Shown: positions 42,922 through 52,182 of the stretch, one piece after another | How positions within the stretch are numbered: position 1 is the first letter of the stretch | Layout: every line of letters starts with the position of its first letter | Assembly: GCA_900545335.1 (NCBI GenBank) | Contig: UQYP01000012.1 | Coordinates: 1-63,710 of the forward strand | Source: an uncultured Sutterella sp. | GTDB lineage: Bacteria; Pseudomonadota; Gammaproteobacteria; Burkholderiales; Burkholderiaceae_F | Direction of reading: 5' to 3' | DNA: 63,710 nt | Made by a program: the position numbers and the translations under genes | The notes under the pieces: model-generated | Database searches by the model: none | What the model was told of the DNA's origin: nothing | The model's input: only the letters and a program-made list of their open reading frames with translations

Positions 42922-44025
42922 TTAGCCGAGATACTTCAGAGTAAAGGCCGTCATGACCTTCACGCCGTTAATGAGCGACTCAGGGTTGAGCTTCATATCA
43001 GGGTGGTGAAGGCCGGGCGTGGCGCCTGCGCCCACTGCGATATAGGCTGTACGAAGTGAGGGCTTCTTGATCTTAAAGAAGTGGAAGTCTTCACCGCCGC
43101 CGATGCTTGTGGCACGCATTTTGTCGGCGCCCAGGGTTTCGGCAATGCATTCGCCCATTTCTTTAACGAGTTCATCGTCGTATTCGCAGGCAGGAATCAC
43201 GTCGCCCATGAGTTTCATCACGGCTTTGCCGCCAAAGGCCTGAGCCGTGTTTTGAGCAGAGCGTTCAAGCTTCTCAAGCATTTCCTTCATCAGAGGATTG
43301 GTTTCAGCACGCACGTCGTAGAGGCAGTAGCCCTTATCGGGAATGACGTTGACAGCGGCTCCGCCCACTTCGATCTTGGTGCACTTCATCGACCAGGTAA
43401 GGGTCGGAGCAAACTTCAAAAGTCCTGCATTTTGAACAATGGCTGCGAGCATTTCAGCACAGTTCACACCGAGGTGCGGGCGCGAAGCGTGAGAGGGAAA
43501 GCCCTCAACATCGATGCGTACGAAGATGCTGGCAGAGTGCAGCAAGGCAGCAGCGACCGTGCCGTCAGGAATGTCCGTTGCGGGACGAATGTGAAGACCC
43601 AAAGCGATATCCACGTCATCCAACACACCGTCTTCAATGACGCTTAATGCACCCTTGAGCGTTTCTTCGCCAGGTTGGAACAAAAGTTTTAATTTACCGC
43701 GTTTGATATGGCCCTGAAGGCGAGAGGCAATGGCTAGAAGCATTGCGCAGTGAGAATCGTGCCCGCAGGCGTGAATCACTTTATCCTCGCCGTTAATCTT
43801 AAAGGGAAGCGCATCCATATCGGCACGAAGCATGACGCAGGGACCGGGCTCTGTGCCTTTTTCTACGGCGACAACACCGGTTTTACCGACACCGGTGGTG
43901 ACTTCATAGCCCATTTCTTTGAGTTTTTCGGCAATGTAGGCGCTGGTTTTAAATTCTTGAAATCCCAACTCCGGGGTTTTATGCAGGTCGTTATAGAGTT
44001 CAACGACATCGAGTTCCTGGGCCAT
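42922..44025 (-). CDS. M20-family amidohydrolase (AmhX/hippuricase-like)
   Basis: A 367-residue M20D-type amidohydrolase. It begins with the family pattern LHKTPELGFQEFKTSAYIA; metal ligands lie in ACGHDSHCAML, FQPGEET and LGLHIRP, with a late His in GLHHPDMKLN. Relatives hydrolyse N-acyl amino acids or small amides. No signal peptide. It is monocistronic, with tRNA-Arg upstream on the same strand. Confidence 0.87.
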   Translation of the reverse strand: MAQELDVVELYNDLHKTPELGFQEFKTSAYIAEKLKEMGYEVTTGVGKTGVVAVEKGTEPGPCVMLRADMDALPFKINGEDKVIHACGHDSHCAMLLAIASRLQGHIKRGKLKLLFQPGEETLKGALSVIEDGVLDDVDIALGLHIRPATDIPDGTVAAALLHSASIFVRIDVEGFPSHASRPHLGVNCAEMLAAIVQNAGLLKFAPTLTWSMKCTKIEVGGAAVNVIPDKGYCLYDVRAETNPLMKEMLEKLERSAQNTAQAFGGKAVMKLMGDVIPACEYDDELVKEMGECIAETLGADKMRATSIGGGEDFHFFKIKKPSLRTAYIAVGAGATPGLHHPDMKLNPESLINGVKVMTAFTLKYLG

Positions 44026-44114
44026 GAGCCTCTCCTGATCAAGTTGATAACAGAGCTTAATTTAAGAAAAGAGGCCGAGAAAAACAATAAGTAATATGGA
44101 CTAGAAATGAGAAA

Positions 44115-44136
44115 GGGGAAGTCGAGTGACTTCCCC
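44115..44136 (-). terminator. terminator after tRNA-Arg (first copy)
   Basis: Perfect stem GGGGAAGTC (44115-44123) / GACTTCCCC (44128-44136), just past the tRNA 3' end on the minus strand, followed by TTTCTCATTTC. Confidence 0.85.
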
Positions 44137-44144
44137 TTGGAATA

Positions 44145-44221
44145 TGGTGCGCCGGGTAGGATTCGAACCCGCGACCCCCTGGTTCGTAGCCAGGTACTCT
44201 ATCCAACTGAGCTACCGGCGC
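44145..44221 (-). tRNA. tRNA-Arg(ACG), copy 1
   Basis: 77 bases including an encoded CCA. Cloverleaf: acceptor GCGCCGG / CCGGCGC, D arm AGCTCAGTTGGATAGAGT, anticodon stem-loop CCTGGCTACGAACCAGG with anticodon ACG, and TPsiC GGGTTCGAATCC. Identical to the copy at 53305-53381. Confidence 0.97.
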
Positions 44222-44347
44222 GTGGAGTGGAATTATGCACGTTTTTAATTCAAGATGCAATAGGTTTTTAGAAAAATATTTTGAACTTTTTCAAACTTGG
44301 TAGGCTTTTTGTTTTTTTAAACCTTTTTAAACTAGTCGACGAAAAAA

Positions 44348-44375
44348 CTCCCTGTCAGTTTCATTTGGCAGGGAG
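44348..44375 (-). terminator. terminator downstream of the SDR gene
   Basis: Stem CTCCCTG (44348-44354) / CAGGGAG (44369-44375); on the minus strand it is followed by a run of six T. Confidence 0.8.
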
Positions 44376-44400
44376 CCTTTTTAGGAAGTGTGAACGTTTC

Positions 44401-45195
44401 TTATCTTTTTTGAATACTGCCTAAAACCTTTGCAGCAATCATTCTGACTAAAAATCGGGGAGCGATTTGCGCTAAAAATACTAAGGCTTTGTTCAGACAT
44501 CCGTAAACCACGACAGTGCGGTTGGCATAAAGACCGTTGAGTCCCTTTTGAACGACATCACGTGCATCGGTAAAGGCAAAGCGATAGGACTGACAGTCGT
44601 TAATACCGGCTCTTGACCAAAAGTTAGTCATCACCGGTCCAGGGCACAAAGCGGTGACATGCACGCCGTCTTTTTTTAATTCTTCATGCAGAGATTCACT
44701 GAAGCTTAAAACATAGGATTTCGTTGCCCCGTAGATACCGAGTTTGGGGCAAGGCATAAAAGCCGCAATGGAAGCAACATTTAAAATGTAGCCGCGTCGG
44801 TTTTCCCGCATCGCTTTTGCATAATGCAAAGTGAGCGTTGTGAGCACTTTGATATTGAGTTCCACTATTTTGAGGGACTCAGGTGTTTGTGCCTCAAGCG
44901 CTTCGCCATAAAGACCGAATCCGGCATTGTTGATAAGAACTTCAGGCGTAATGCCGTCGCGCTTTAAATGAGCAATCAGATTTTTGAGGCAAACGGGATC
45001 CGTCAAATCACCCGCTAATGCCACTTCAGCCTGGGGAATTTCTTCTCGAATGAGCGCTAATTTAGATGCATCGCGACCTGTCACAACCAAACGGTAACCC
45101 TTGGCTGCGAGCAGTTTGCAAAATTCCAACCCTAAGCCGCCCGTGGCTCCCGTGATGAGTGCCCACGGCGCATCCGTTTCGATTGTCAGCGACAT
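44401..45195 (-). CDS. short-chain dehydrogenase/reductase (SDR)
   Basis: A 264-residue classical SDR. NAD(P)-binding GATGGLGLEFCKLL (glycine-rich motif), NNAGFGLYGEAL (NNAG), catalytic Ser in NVASIAAF and Tyr/Lys in YGATKSYVLSF. These all indicate an active NADP- or NAD-dependent oxidoreductase, close to the DltE/YqjQ-like group; substrate unknown. Its start overlaps the end of the upstream lipoprotein gene by 10 bases. Confidence 0.9.
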   Translation of the reverse strand: MSLTIETDAPWALITGATGGLGLEFCKLLAAKGYRLVVTGRDASKLALIREEIPQAEVALAGDLTDPVCLKNLIAHLKRDGITPEVLINNAGFGLYGEALEAQTPESLKIVELNIKVLTTLTLHYAKAMRENRRGYILNVASIAAFMPCPKLGIYGATKSYVLSFSESLHEELKKDGVHVTALCPGPVMTNFWSRAGINDCQSYRFAFTDARDVVQKGLNGLYANRTVVVYGCLNKALVFLAQIAPRFLVRMIAAKVLGSIQKR

Positions 45196-45866
45196 ACCTC
45201 AGAGACCTGCGGCAGGTTCACGACTTTAACCGTACCGTCTTGAGCATAAAGATTGTCAATAGCCGATTGAACCATATAGGGCAAAATGTCGTCAATACGG
45301 TTGCAGGGCGCTTCATTGTGTACGACAGCATTAAACACAGTCGTTCGAGTCTTGCCTTTTGTCTGCAGGAGTTTCAGATTCAGTTCACGCATATAAAGCT
45401 GTTCGGTATAAACGCGCGAGACAAAAGCCATTTGGGGACCGAAGTAGGGACCGCCGTGCCAGCCGTGATGAAAGTGTCCCCAGCCGAAGCCTCCTCCCAT
45501 GACGGTGACCGGAACCTGCTCGGTGCGCCGGATAATCCGAGAGGGTTTCACGGACCAGTCCACGCTCATGCGGTACTTTTCACCGCTGCCGGCAGAGACA
45601 CTTTCAAGGTGCGCTGCCGCTAAAACGTTCTCAAGGCTCCCTTTAATCGCTTGAAAAGTCGGGTCATCTTTTTTGCCTGAGCGGGCGGGGACAATAGCTA
45701 CTTTATCTCCCCAATCGGGCATCGCATAAAGGCCGGGATTGAGATCCGGTGTCATCGAGAGTTTCGATGCAATACTGACCTGAGTCTGAACGGTGGGTGA
45801 AGCGCACCCCGTTACCGCTATAAAAGCGGCAGTGATCACAGCCAATTTAAAAATTTTTCTAATCAT
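45186..45866 (-). CDS. DUF4136-like lipoprotein
   Basis: A 226-residue predicted lipoprotein: signal peptide with lipobox AVTGC, then a conserved beta-rich domain (YRMSVDWSVKPSRIIRRTE). A Gly/His-rich loop (GGFGWGHFHHGWHGGPYFG, about 125-145) recalls DUF4136 proteins, whose function is unknown. The His/Gly stretch could bind metal; that is speculation. Overlaps the SDR gene by 10 bases. Confidence 0.75.
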   Translation of the reverse strand: MIRKIFKLAVITAAFIAVTGCASPTVQTQVSIASKLSMTPDLNPGLYAMPDWGDKVAIVPARSGKKDDPTFQAIKGSLENVLAAAHLESVSAGSGEKYRMSVDWSVKPSRIIRRTEQVPVTVMGGGFGWGHFHHGWHGGPYFGPQMAFVSRVYTEQLYMRELNLKLLQTKGKTRTTVFNAVVHNEAPCNRIDDILPYMVQSAIDNLYAQDGTVKVVNLPQVSEVCR

Positions 45867-45921
45867 GGCTCGTTTCCAATCTGAAGCATTCCTAAACCCA
45901 TTTTAGACAATGACTTCTTTT

Positions 45922-46710
45922 TCAACCAAAAGAATGCGTTTCAATTTGTTCTTCAGAAACGGTGAGATAGCCGCCCCGATAGGCGTTACTCGCTCTGAAA
46001 TCCCAGTCAGGCAGGACAAATCGGTTAAGAGAATCGTTAAGGCGGTAGGTGCCGGGTCTATGGGTATGACCGTGAATCACTGCTTGGCACTCTAAGTGAA
46101 GCGCTTCGTCTAAAACCGTTTTGTTGTCCACATCCATTAAAAGTGCCTCTTTTTTGATTTTGCTCTCTTTAGACCGTGCTCTGGCATTGTGAGCAATTGT
46201 GAGGCGCTTTCTAAGTGGCAGACGCAGCACCATCCACTGCCACCAAAAGCTTCTGACCTTTCGGCGCACTGTCTGATAATCCTCATCATTAATGCACCAG
46301 AGATCGCCGTGAGACAAAAGCAGCTTTTGCGTGCCGATTTCTGCTACCGTCGGATCACTTAAAAGGGTAGCGTTAAGCTTTCGGGCAAGCGTTTTTCCCA
46401 TCATAAAGTCACGGTTGCCGTGCATGAGAAAGATTCTTTTGTCTTTACCGAACGCTTTAAGGGGCTCGAGGATTGCAGCGGCACTGTCCCACGCATCGTC
46501 TCCCACCCAATAGTCAAAAAAGTCGCCCAATATTAAAAGTTCTTCGTATTGGATGGCCACTTCTTCTAAAAATCGTTTGAAAAAAGCGGCTTGCCCCGCC
46601 ACCTCTGTATTTAAGTGCAGATCGGAAATAAAGCAGGGCTTAGTGAGCGTAATACTGTCGGTTTTTGCTTCAATGCAGGGGCAGGAAAAAAGGGACATCG
46701 ATGATGGCAT
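45922..46710 (-). CDS. lpxH: UDP-2,3-diacylglucosamine diphosphatase
   Basis: A 262-residue calcineurin-like phosphoesterase that makes lipid X in lipid A synthesis, on the inner membrane face. Metal motifs in order: FISDLHLN (DxH), LGDFFDYWVGDD (GDxxD), MHGNRDFMMG (GNRD), LLSHGD, and VIHGHTHRPG (GHTH). About 20 residues longer than E. coli LpxH at the N-terminus, so the start (ATG 46710, or 46698) is uncertain. Its presence confirms a Gram-negative LPS producer. Confidence 0.92.
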   Translation of the reverse strand: MPSSMSLFSCPCIEAKTDSITLTKPCFISDLHLNTEVAGQAAFFKRFLEEVAIQYEELLILGDFFDYWVGDDAWDSAAAILEPLKAFGKDKRIFLMHGNRDFMMGKTLARKLNATLLSDPTVAEIGTQKLLLSHGDLWCINDEDYQTVRRKVRSFWWQWMVLRLPLRKRLTIAHNARARSKESKIKKEALLMDVDNKTVLDEALHLECQAVIHGHTHRPGTYRLNDSLNRFVLPDWDFRASNAYRGGYLTVSEEQIETHSFG

Positions 46711-46756
46711 CAATCAAAAATACAATGGCAACATTTTAACCGAAGCGCAGAAAAAA

Positions 46757-46784
46757 CCGCCTGAGAGATAAAACTCACAGGCGG
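46757..46784 (-). terminator. terminator of pepT
   Basis: Stem CCGCCTG (46757-46763) / CAGGCGG (46778-46784) with inner GAG/CTC pairs; on the minus strand it is followed by TTTTTTC. Confidence 0.8.
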
Positions 46785-46811
46785 CGTTAAGCTCAGAATG
46801 AATCTTTCAGA

Positions 46812-48098
46812 TTAGTCGAGCTTTTTCACTTCAGCAGACATCTTGCCGAGCATAATGCCCAGGTCCAAAGCACGTTGGATGCCCGTGACAGAGAGGCACT
46901 CAAAAATGCCGTGGTAGTTCATGCCGCCCGTGAAAAGGTTCGGGGTGGGCAGGCCGCGGGCAGAAAGACGGGCACCGTCTGTGCCGCCGCGCACGGGTTT
47001 TTCATGAATTTCCACACCGATGCGGCGATAAGCTTCACGAGCCAAATCGCAAACGGCAGGAGCCTTATCCAAATAGTTCTTGAGGTTGTGGTATTGAACC
47101 TTGATGTCAGCCGTAACACGGTTATCCCACACCTTGTTCATTTCTTCAACCATCTTGCGAACGTAGGTCATGCGTTCTTCAAAACGGAAGTTGTTGTGAT
47201 CGCGAATGAGCATCTTCAGATCCACACCGCGCACGGCACCGGAAATGCCCATCGGGTGGAAGAAGCCTTCGTGACCTTCGGTCTTTTCAGGCGTAGATTC
47301 TGCGGGCAGACGGGAGATAAAGTCCATAGCCATGCGGATGGCGTTGACCATCTTATTCTTGGCAGAACCAGGGTGCGTGTTCAGACCTTCAAAGTGAACC
47401 TTCACCATAGCGGCGTTAAAGGTTTCCGTTTCAAAGCCGCCCAATTCATCACCGTCAAAGGTGTAGGCGTATTGAGCACCGAATGCGGCGATGTCAAAGT
47501 TTTCCGTGCCGCGGCCCACTTCTTCGTCAGGCGTAATGGCAAAGCAGAGCTTGGTGTGGGGCACTTCGGGATGTTCAACAAAGTAGCGGGCCGTTTCAAC
47601 GATAATGGCGATACCGGCCTTGTCGTCAGCACCCAAAAGCGTGGTGCCGTCGGTGACGACCAACTGTTCACCGGCATACTTGCCGACGCCGGGGAAGCGT
47701 TCCATCGTGAGAACGATGTTCTTTTCTTTATTTAAAACAATGTCGCCGCCCTTGTAGTCGACCACCTGCCACTTGGCGGGGTCGCCAGAGGCTTCGGGCG
47801 AAGTATCCATGTGAGCAATCATGCCCATGGCAGGAGCGCTTTCGAGGCCGGCCGTAGCAGGCAGATAAGCAAGCACAATGCCTTTGTCGGTGACTCGCAC
47901 GTCTTTGAGGCCAACACTTTCGAATTCAGCCTTCAAAAGCTGAGCATAGGCTACCTGAGCCTCGGTCGAGGGAGCGGTCGTGCTGTTGGGGTCAGAGGTC
48001 GTGTTGTATTGGGTATAGGACAGGAAGCGTTGCAAAACCAGGGGGAGCTTGGCAAAGCTTTCGGCCGTGTAATTGCCGTAGTAGTCATGCTTTAACAT
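46812..48098 (-). CDS. pepT: peptidase T (tripeptide aminopeptidase)
   Basis: A 428-residue M20B zinc peptidase that removes the N-terminal residue from tripeptides. MGMIAHMDTSPEASG (HxD), GADDKAGIA (bridging Asp), TPDEEVGRG (catalytic Glu and ligand), FDGDELG, and RGGTDGARLS in the lid, with a late His in GMNYHGIFE. Length (E. coli 408) fits. AGGTGA precedes ATG 48098. Cytoplasmic. Confidence 0.95.
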   Translation of the reverse strand: MLKHDYYGNYTAESFAKLPLVLQRFLSYTQYNTTSDPNSTTAPSTEAQVAYAQLLKAEFESVGLKDVRVTDKGIVLAYLPATAGLESAPAMGMIAHMDTSPEASGDPAKWQVVDYKGGDIVLNKEKNIVLTMERFPGVGKYAGEQLVVTDGTTLLGADDKAGIAIIVETARYFVEHPEVPHTKLCFAITPDEEVGRGTENFDIAAFGAQYAYTFDGDELGGFETETFNAAMVKVHFEGLNTHPGSAKNKMVNAIRMAMDFISRLPAESTPEKTEGHEGFFHPMGISGAVRGVDLKMLIRDHNNFRFEERMTYVRKMVEEMNKVWDNRVTADIKVQYHNLKNYLDKAPAVCDLAREAYRRIGVEIHEKPVRGGTDGARLSARGLPTPNLFTGGMNYHGIFECLSVTGIQRALDLGIMLGKMSAEVKKLD

Positions 48099-48259
48099 GG
48101 GAGTTCACCTCTATATAAAAGAAATGCGTCAGACATCGGCGCAACAAAACTTCGATGATTCTACTGATCTGTACTATTTGTTAAGTACAGAAAATAGGTT
48201 GATTTGCTTAAGCTCAAATACTTATGAAATTTAACAGTGCTTAGGGGTTTTAACCTATT

Positions 48260-48287
48260 TTTACAGCTAGTTACTTTTGCCTATAAT
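48260..48287 (+). promoter_or_regulatory. promoter of the DcuC-like gene
   Basis: TTTACA (48260-48265), 16-base spacer, perfect TATAAT (48282-48287). A leader stem GGCCGCA/TGCGGTC (48318-48336) lies between promoter and start codon. Confidence 0.7.
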
Positions 48288-48367
48288 CGCCAAGACTTTT
48301 TGTCAAAACAGGTTGTCGGCCGCAATGGGTGCGGTCGATCTCATTATCATCCAATTCGGAGAACAAC

Positions 48368-49633
48368 ATGACTTGGACTATGTGGGCTGCTTTGATCGTG
48401 GTTGTGGGCACGGTCTGGGCTCTTATCAAGCGCTATGAAACGCGTTTGGTGCTCTTGACATCCGGCTTGATCATGACCATCCTGTCCTTAGACCCGATGG
48501 CTGCTTTTGCGCAGTTTGACAAGTCGATGACCAACAACTCGCTGATCATCGTGATCTGCTCGTCGATGGGTTTTGCCGCGACGATGAACCTGACCAAATG
48601 CGACTTGCACTTGGTTTCTCTCTTGACGAAGCCTTTGAATAAGTTGGGGCTCTTGCTCCTGCCGTGCTGCATGATTGTGACCGGTATTACTTCTTTGGCT
48701 ATTTCTTCGCTCTCCGGCATGTGCGCCGCCATCGGTCCGACGATCGTTGCTTTGATGATCCGCGCCGGTTTCCGCCCGGCTATGGCCGCTGCCACGGTGA
48801 TCTGCTCGACGCTGCCTTCTTTCTGGTCTCCGGGCTCTTCTCACAACGGCTTTGTGGCAAAGCTTGCCGAATGGCCGGTGATGGACTTTGTGACCTACAC
48901 GGGTTTCCGCACGCTCTTGATCTCCATCGTTTGTATCGTCTTCCTGATGGTTGCCTGCATCATCTTCGGTGACTTCAAGAAGGGTGGTTTTGAAAACGAC
49001 GGCGTTCATAAGAGCAATGTCGAATTGCCTGAAAACCCGAACGTGCTCTGGGCCTTTGCCCCGTTGCTCCCGGTGGTGCTCCTTTTCGTGATCGCCTTCT
49101 GGTTCCCGCACATTAAGATGAGCGTGGCTACGGCCATGTTGTTCGGCTTCATCTACACCCTGATCGTGACGCGTTCCAACCCCGCCGAATTGGTGAAGAA
49201 GTTCTTCGACGGTATGGGCCACGGTTACGGCAGCATCATCGGTTTGATCATTGCTGCCGGTGTGTTTGCTGCAGGTCTGCGTACGTGCGGTGTGATTGAC
49301 GTCTTCGTTGAATACTTGAAGAACTCCTCCGAAGTGGCCAAGCTCGGTGCCGCTATCGGTCCGATGGCCTTGGGTATTATGACCGGTTCCGGTGACGCCG
49401 CAGGCTTTGCATTTAATGAAGCCGTGACGCCCCATGCTCCTGAATTCGGCATGACGATTCCTGACTTGGGTTACCTGGCCATTGTGTCTGCTACCTTGGG
49501 TCGTGTGTCTTCTCCGATCGCTGCAGGTGTGATCATTATTGCAGGTATTGCCAACGTTTCGCCGATTGAAGTGATTAAACGTTCGCTTCCGGTGAACGCG
49601 GCTGTGATGGTCTTCCTGTACTTCATCAGCTAA
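48368..49633 (+). CDS. DcuC-family C4-dicarboxylate transporter
   Basis: A 421-residue membrane protein with about 12 helices, of the anaerobic C4-dicarboxylate (DcuC) family: exchange or uptake of fumarate, malate or succinate, with succinate efflux during fermentation. Features: SSLSGMCAAIGPTIVALMI, STLPSFWSPGSSHNG and GIMTGSGDAAGFAFNEAV, small-residue loops typical of this superfamily. Codon use is notably cleaner (few rare codons) than neighbours, consistent with high expression from the strong promoter upstream. ATG 48368 with GGAGAAC upstream. Confidence 0.85.
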   Translation: MTWTMWAALIVVVGTVWALIKRYETRLVLLTSGLIMTILSLDPMAAFAQFDKSMTNNSLIIVICSSMGFAATMNLTKCDLHLVSLLTKPLNKLGLLLLPCCMIVTGITSLAISSLSGMCAAIGPTIVALMIRAGFRPAMAAATVICSTLPSFWSPGSSHNGFVAKLAEWPVMDFVTYTGFRTLLISIVCIVFLMVACIIFGDFKKGGFENDGVHKSNVELPENPNVLWAFAPLLPVVLLFVIAFWFPHIKMSVATAMLFGFIYTLIVTRSNPAELVKKFFDGMGHGYGSIIGLIIAAGVFAAGLRTCGVIDVFVEYLKNSSEVAKLGAAIGPMALGIMTGSGDAAGFAFNEAVTPHAPEFGMTIPDLGYLAIVSATLGRVSSPIAAGVIIIAGIANVSPIEVIKRSLPVNAAVMVFLYFIS

Positions 49634-49683
49634 AACTAAGAACAAACGTGCCCGTCCCCTCGGGCACACTTGCTCGATGAATC

Positions 49684-49711
49684 CGCCCGGTCTCCCCACA
49701 AGAGTCGGGCG
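49684..49711 (+). terminator. terminator after the DcuC-like gene
   Basis: Stem CGCCCG (49684-49689) / CGGGCG (49706-49711) then TTTTCTTT. An earlier dyad GTGCCCG/CGGGCAC (49648-49667) lacks a T-run. Confidence 0.7.
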
Positions 49712-49742
49712 TTTTCTTTCTCGTTAAAAATCTCAACAAAAA

Positions 49743-49773
49743 AGCTTCGATTCCCGAGACGGGATCCGAAGCT
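49743..49773 (-). terminator. terminator after the C69 dipeptidase gene
   Basis: Long stem AGCTTCG-AT-TCCCG (49743-49756) / CGGGA-TC-CGAAGCT (49760-49773) followed on the minus strand by TTTTTTG. Confidence 0.85.
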
Positions 49774-49795
49774 CTACGAGTTAAGTCTGAGACTC

Positions 49796-51547
49796 TTAAG
49801 CTACAAACTTCACCGTGTCCATCGCGACAAAGCGGATGCAGTTGCAGATGCCGCGCAGGTAGGTGTCAATTTCTGCGCCTGCGATGCCGAACTGAGCGAC
49901 ATCGTGGGCATTGAAGGTGAGCACGCAGTCCATGATGCCGTCATTGTCAACGTCTTCAAAACGGTGAGCAACGGGGTGAGCCGGGGCGTTTACGGATTCT
50001 TTCTTACCGGTAAAGCCCAGACTCCAGTAGACCGTTTCCATGTCAAGGCCTGTCACGTCAAAGTCGGCGCTGCCGTAAAGCACCACTTCAACCTGAGCGT
50101 CCTTGGTAACGGACAACTCTTCTGCTTCCACACTCATTGTGTGAAGGCTGATTTGCTTGAGCATCTTTTCCCACGTTTCGTCAGCTTCGGCGCACTCACG
50201 GGCGGTGAATTCACCGAGATACTGACGGGCAGCGTCGCGCTCAAGGGTCTTCGCGTGTTCAAGCGCTTGAGCGTAGTCGGCATTGAGTTTGGCTTCAAAC
50301 TTCTTTTGCGTGCGCAAAATGCCGGGCAAAAGTCCACGGTTAAAGTTTGTGAGTTCGCCCACCGTGGCATAGATGAAGTAGCTCTTATCCAAATCGTAGT
50401 CGAGGTAGTGAGGCTCGAGATGGAAGTGGTTCTTTCGGGCTTCATCTATTGTCATCCATTGATAGCCTTCGGGAATCACGCGAGACATCGGGAACCAGGG
50501 CAGGTAAATACCTGTGTCCTGATAGCTCGTGCAGCGCCACATCGTGTTGTAGATCGGATCTTCAGCCAAGTCCATCACCCAGGATTCACGCGTTTGAGAG
50601 CGGGAAATGTCACGGGCAGATACGTGGAAGGCATCTTCACGGCCGTCGCCGCGCGTAGCGTAGGATTCGTAGCAGGTCAGACGCAGCACGTCACGGACTT
50701 CTTCCCAGCCCATGGGGTTGGCCGGAGCGAGCAATTCCGGATAGTGCAGTTCATCCTTGTAGTAGTCGCCCGTAATGGCCCACCAACCGAGGCGCATACG
50801 GCGCGATTTCGTCGGTGCGTGACGGTTTTCGTCACTTTGGTAAGCCATGGCGAAGTCAAAGTCGCTGTAGTCGCCCGGAACTTTAGGCGTGTAGCGGCCT
50901 TTCTTGATGGCGTATTCAATCAAATCAGCCGGAGCGATCACGTTTTCGTGGTCATTGATGTCCACGTGACGGATGGCGAGCATGTTGGAAATGAGCATCA
51001 CCTTGTCATCGGGGATGCGCTTGGCAACATAGTGATGGCCCTTTACAACGTTTAAGCACCAGGCTTCGTTTTTATCAGCCACGGTGTAGTTGCGGGCAGA
51101 GCCGAAGTAGCCGTATTCGTCCAAAAGCTTAGCGGCAATTTCCATGGCTTCACGAGCCGTGTGGGCACGTTCTGCCATGATGCGGCGAAGCAAAAAGCCC
51201 ACGCCGCCTTCTTTCAAACCCAAAGAGGCTTCATCGGGATCATCGCCGTCAAAGGAGGAACCGCCGCCATTGGAGCAGATCACAAGACCGGCTTCATTGG
51301 CATAACCTTGGTCGAAAGAAGAACCGTCGATCTGGATCATGTTTGACCAGTATGTGGCAAGCGTTTCAGGGGCTTCGGGAACCTGTGCGCGACCGGGTTC
51401 AGCAACGAGCACGTCGCCTGCGGCATGTTTGCCGCCCGGCACATAAAATTGTTGGTGGAAAACGCGTCCGCCCGAGTCCTCATTGTGGCCGACGATGACT
51501 CGGCCCGTTTTGGAGACGGCCTTACCGACGATAACTGTGGTACACAT
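49796..51547 (-). CDS. C69-family dipeptidase with C-terminal extension
   Basis: A 583-residue Ntn-hydrolase of peptidase family C69 (PepD-like). It starts directly at MCTTVIVG, so Cys2 is the expected nucleophile after Met removal; VGHNEDSGG and EAWCLNVVKGHHYVA are family patterns. C-terminal about 100 residues are extra and include DVDNDGIMD, which has the DxDxDGxxD form of a calcium-binding loop. No signal peptide. Acts on dipeptides in relatives. AAGGAGA precedes the ATG. Confidence 0.88.
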   Translation of the reverse strand: MCTTVIVGKAVSKTGRVIVGHNEDSGGRVFHQQFYVPGGKHAAGDVLVAEPGRAQVPEAPETLATYWSNMIQIDGSSFDQGYANEAGLVICSNGGGSSFDGDDPDEASLGLKEGGVGFLLRRIMAERAHTAREAMEIAAKLLDEYGYFGSARNYTVADKNEAWCLNVVKGHHYVAKRIPDDKVMLISNMLAIRHVDINDHENVIAPADLIEYAIKKGRYTPKVPGDYSDFDFAMAYQSDENRHAPTKSRRMRLGWWAITGDYYKDELHYPELLAPANPMGWEEVRDVLRLTCYESYATRGDGREDAFHVSARDISRSQTRESWVMDLAEDPIYNTMWRCTSYQDTGIYLPWFPMSRVIPEGYQWMTIDEARKNHFHLEPHYLDYDLDKSYFIYATVGELTNFNRGLLPGILRTQKKFEAKLNADYAQALEHAKTLERDAARQYLGEFTARECAEADETWEKMLKQISLHTMSVEAEELSVTKDAQVEVVLYGSADFDVTGLDMETVYWSLGFTGKKESVNAPAHPVAHRFEDVDNDGIMDCVLTFNAHDVAQFGIAGAEIDTYLRGICNCIRFVAMDTVKFVA

Positions 51548-51645
51548 GGATGATTCTCCTTTCTGGTGTACAAAAGAATGGAAAACCCGTTTGGAAAACG
51601 GGCAAAAAAGAACTGAGCAATATTAGCAAGGCAGGGGTAAAAAAA

Positions 51646-51681
51646 GAGCGGCCCTAAGCGTAAATACTTAGATGACCGCTC
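51646..51681 (-). terminator. terminator of the DUF486-like gene
   Basis: Stem GAGCGG (51646-51651) / CCGCTC (51676-51681) with inner CTAAG/CTTAG; on the minus strand followed by TTTTTTT. Confidence 0.8.
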
Positions 51682-51702
51682 ATCGAAATCAAAGAAAAAC
51701 TC

Positions 51703-52059
51703 TTAATTCCAATCGTGGAAAATAATAAAAGCCGCTGCCATGATCATGATGAACCCCACTACATAGTTCCATTTCAGGGGTTCACCCAGATAGATCACAG
51801 AAAAGCCCATAAATATTGAGAGTGAAATAACTTCCTGGATCGTTTTTAATTCAGCGGCACTGAAGTAGCCGTAGCCGTAGCGGTTGGCCGGAACCTGAAA
51901 GCAGTATTCAAAGAAAGCAATCAGCCAGCTGATGATGACAATGTGCCAGAGCGTGACTTTAGGAAACTTTAAATGCCCATACCAGGCAAAAGTCATAAAA
52001 AGGTTGGAGCACAGCAAAAGCCCGATGGTGACAACCGGAACCGGCAAATGCGACAACAT
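51703..52059 (-). CDS. DMT-family small membrane protein (DUF486-like)
   Basis: A 118-residue protein with four predicted helices; NLFMTFAWYGHLKF, FFEYCFQVPANRYGYG and LKTIQEVISLSIF are the pattern of the DUF486 small DMT proteins, related to multidrug exporters. Substrate unknown. AAAGGA precedes the ATG. Confidence 0.85.
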   Translation of the reverse strand: MLSHLPVPVVTIGLLLCSNLFMTFAWYGHLKFPKVTLWHIVIISWLIAFFEYCFQVPANRYGYGYFSAAELKTIQEVISLSIFMGFSVIYLGEPLKWNYVVGFIMIMAAAFIIFHDWN

Positions 52060-52182
52060 GGGGGAAAGTCCTTTTCTAAATCATATTAGAGAGAGCGCGA
52101 TTATAGGCTGTACGGTATTAGGCTGCAAAATTCTAAAAAAGTTTTTGCCTCTTAATTAATAAAAAGATTCAATTAAATAGTG

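Noticed and set aside
48488..49699. A 403-residue minus-strand open frame rich in His, Arg and Gln
   Set aside because: It is the antisense of the DcuC-like membrane gene, caused by codon bias in that gene; low-complexity composition and no ribosome site.
49670..51055. A 461-residue plus-strand open frame
   Set aside because: Antisense shadow of the C69 dipeptidase gene, which has catalytic motifs, a ribosome site and correct start.
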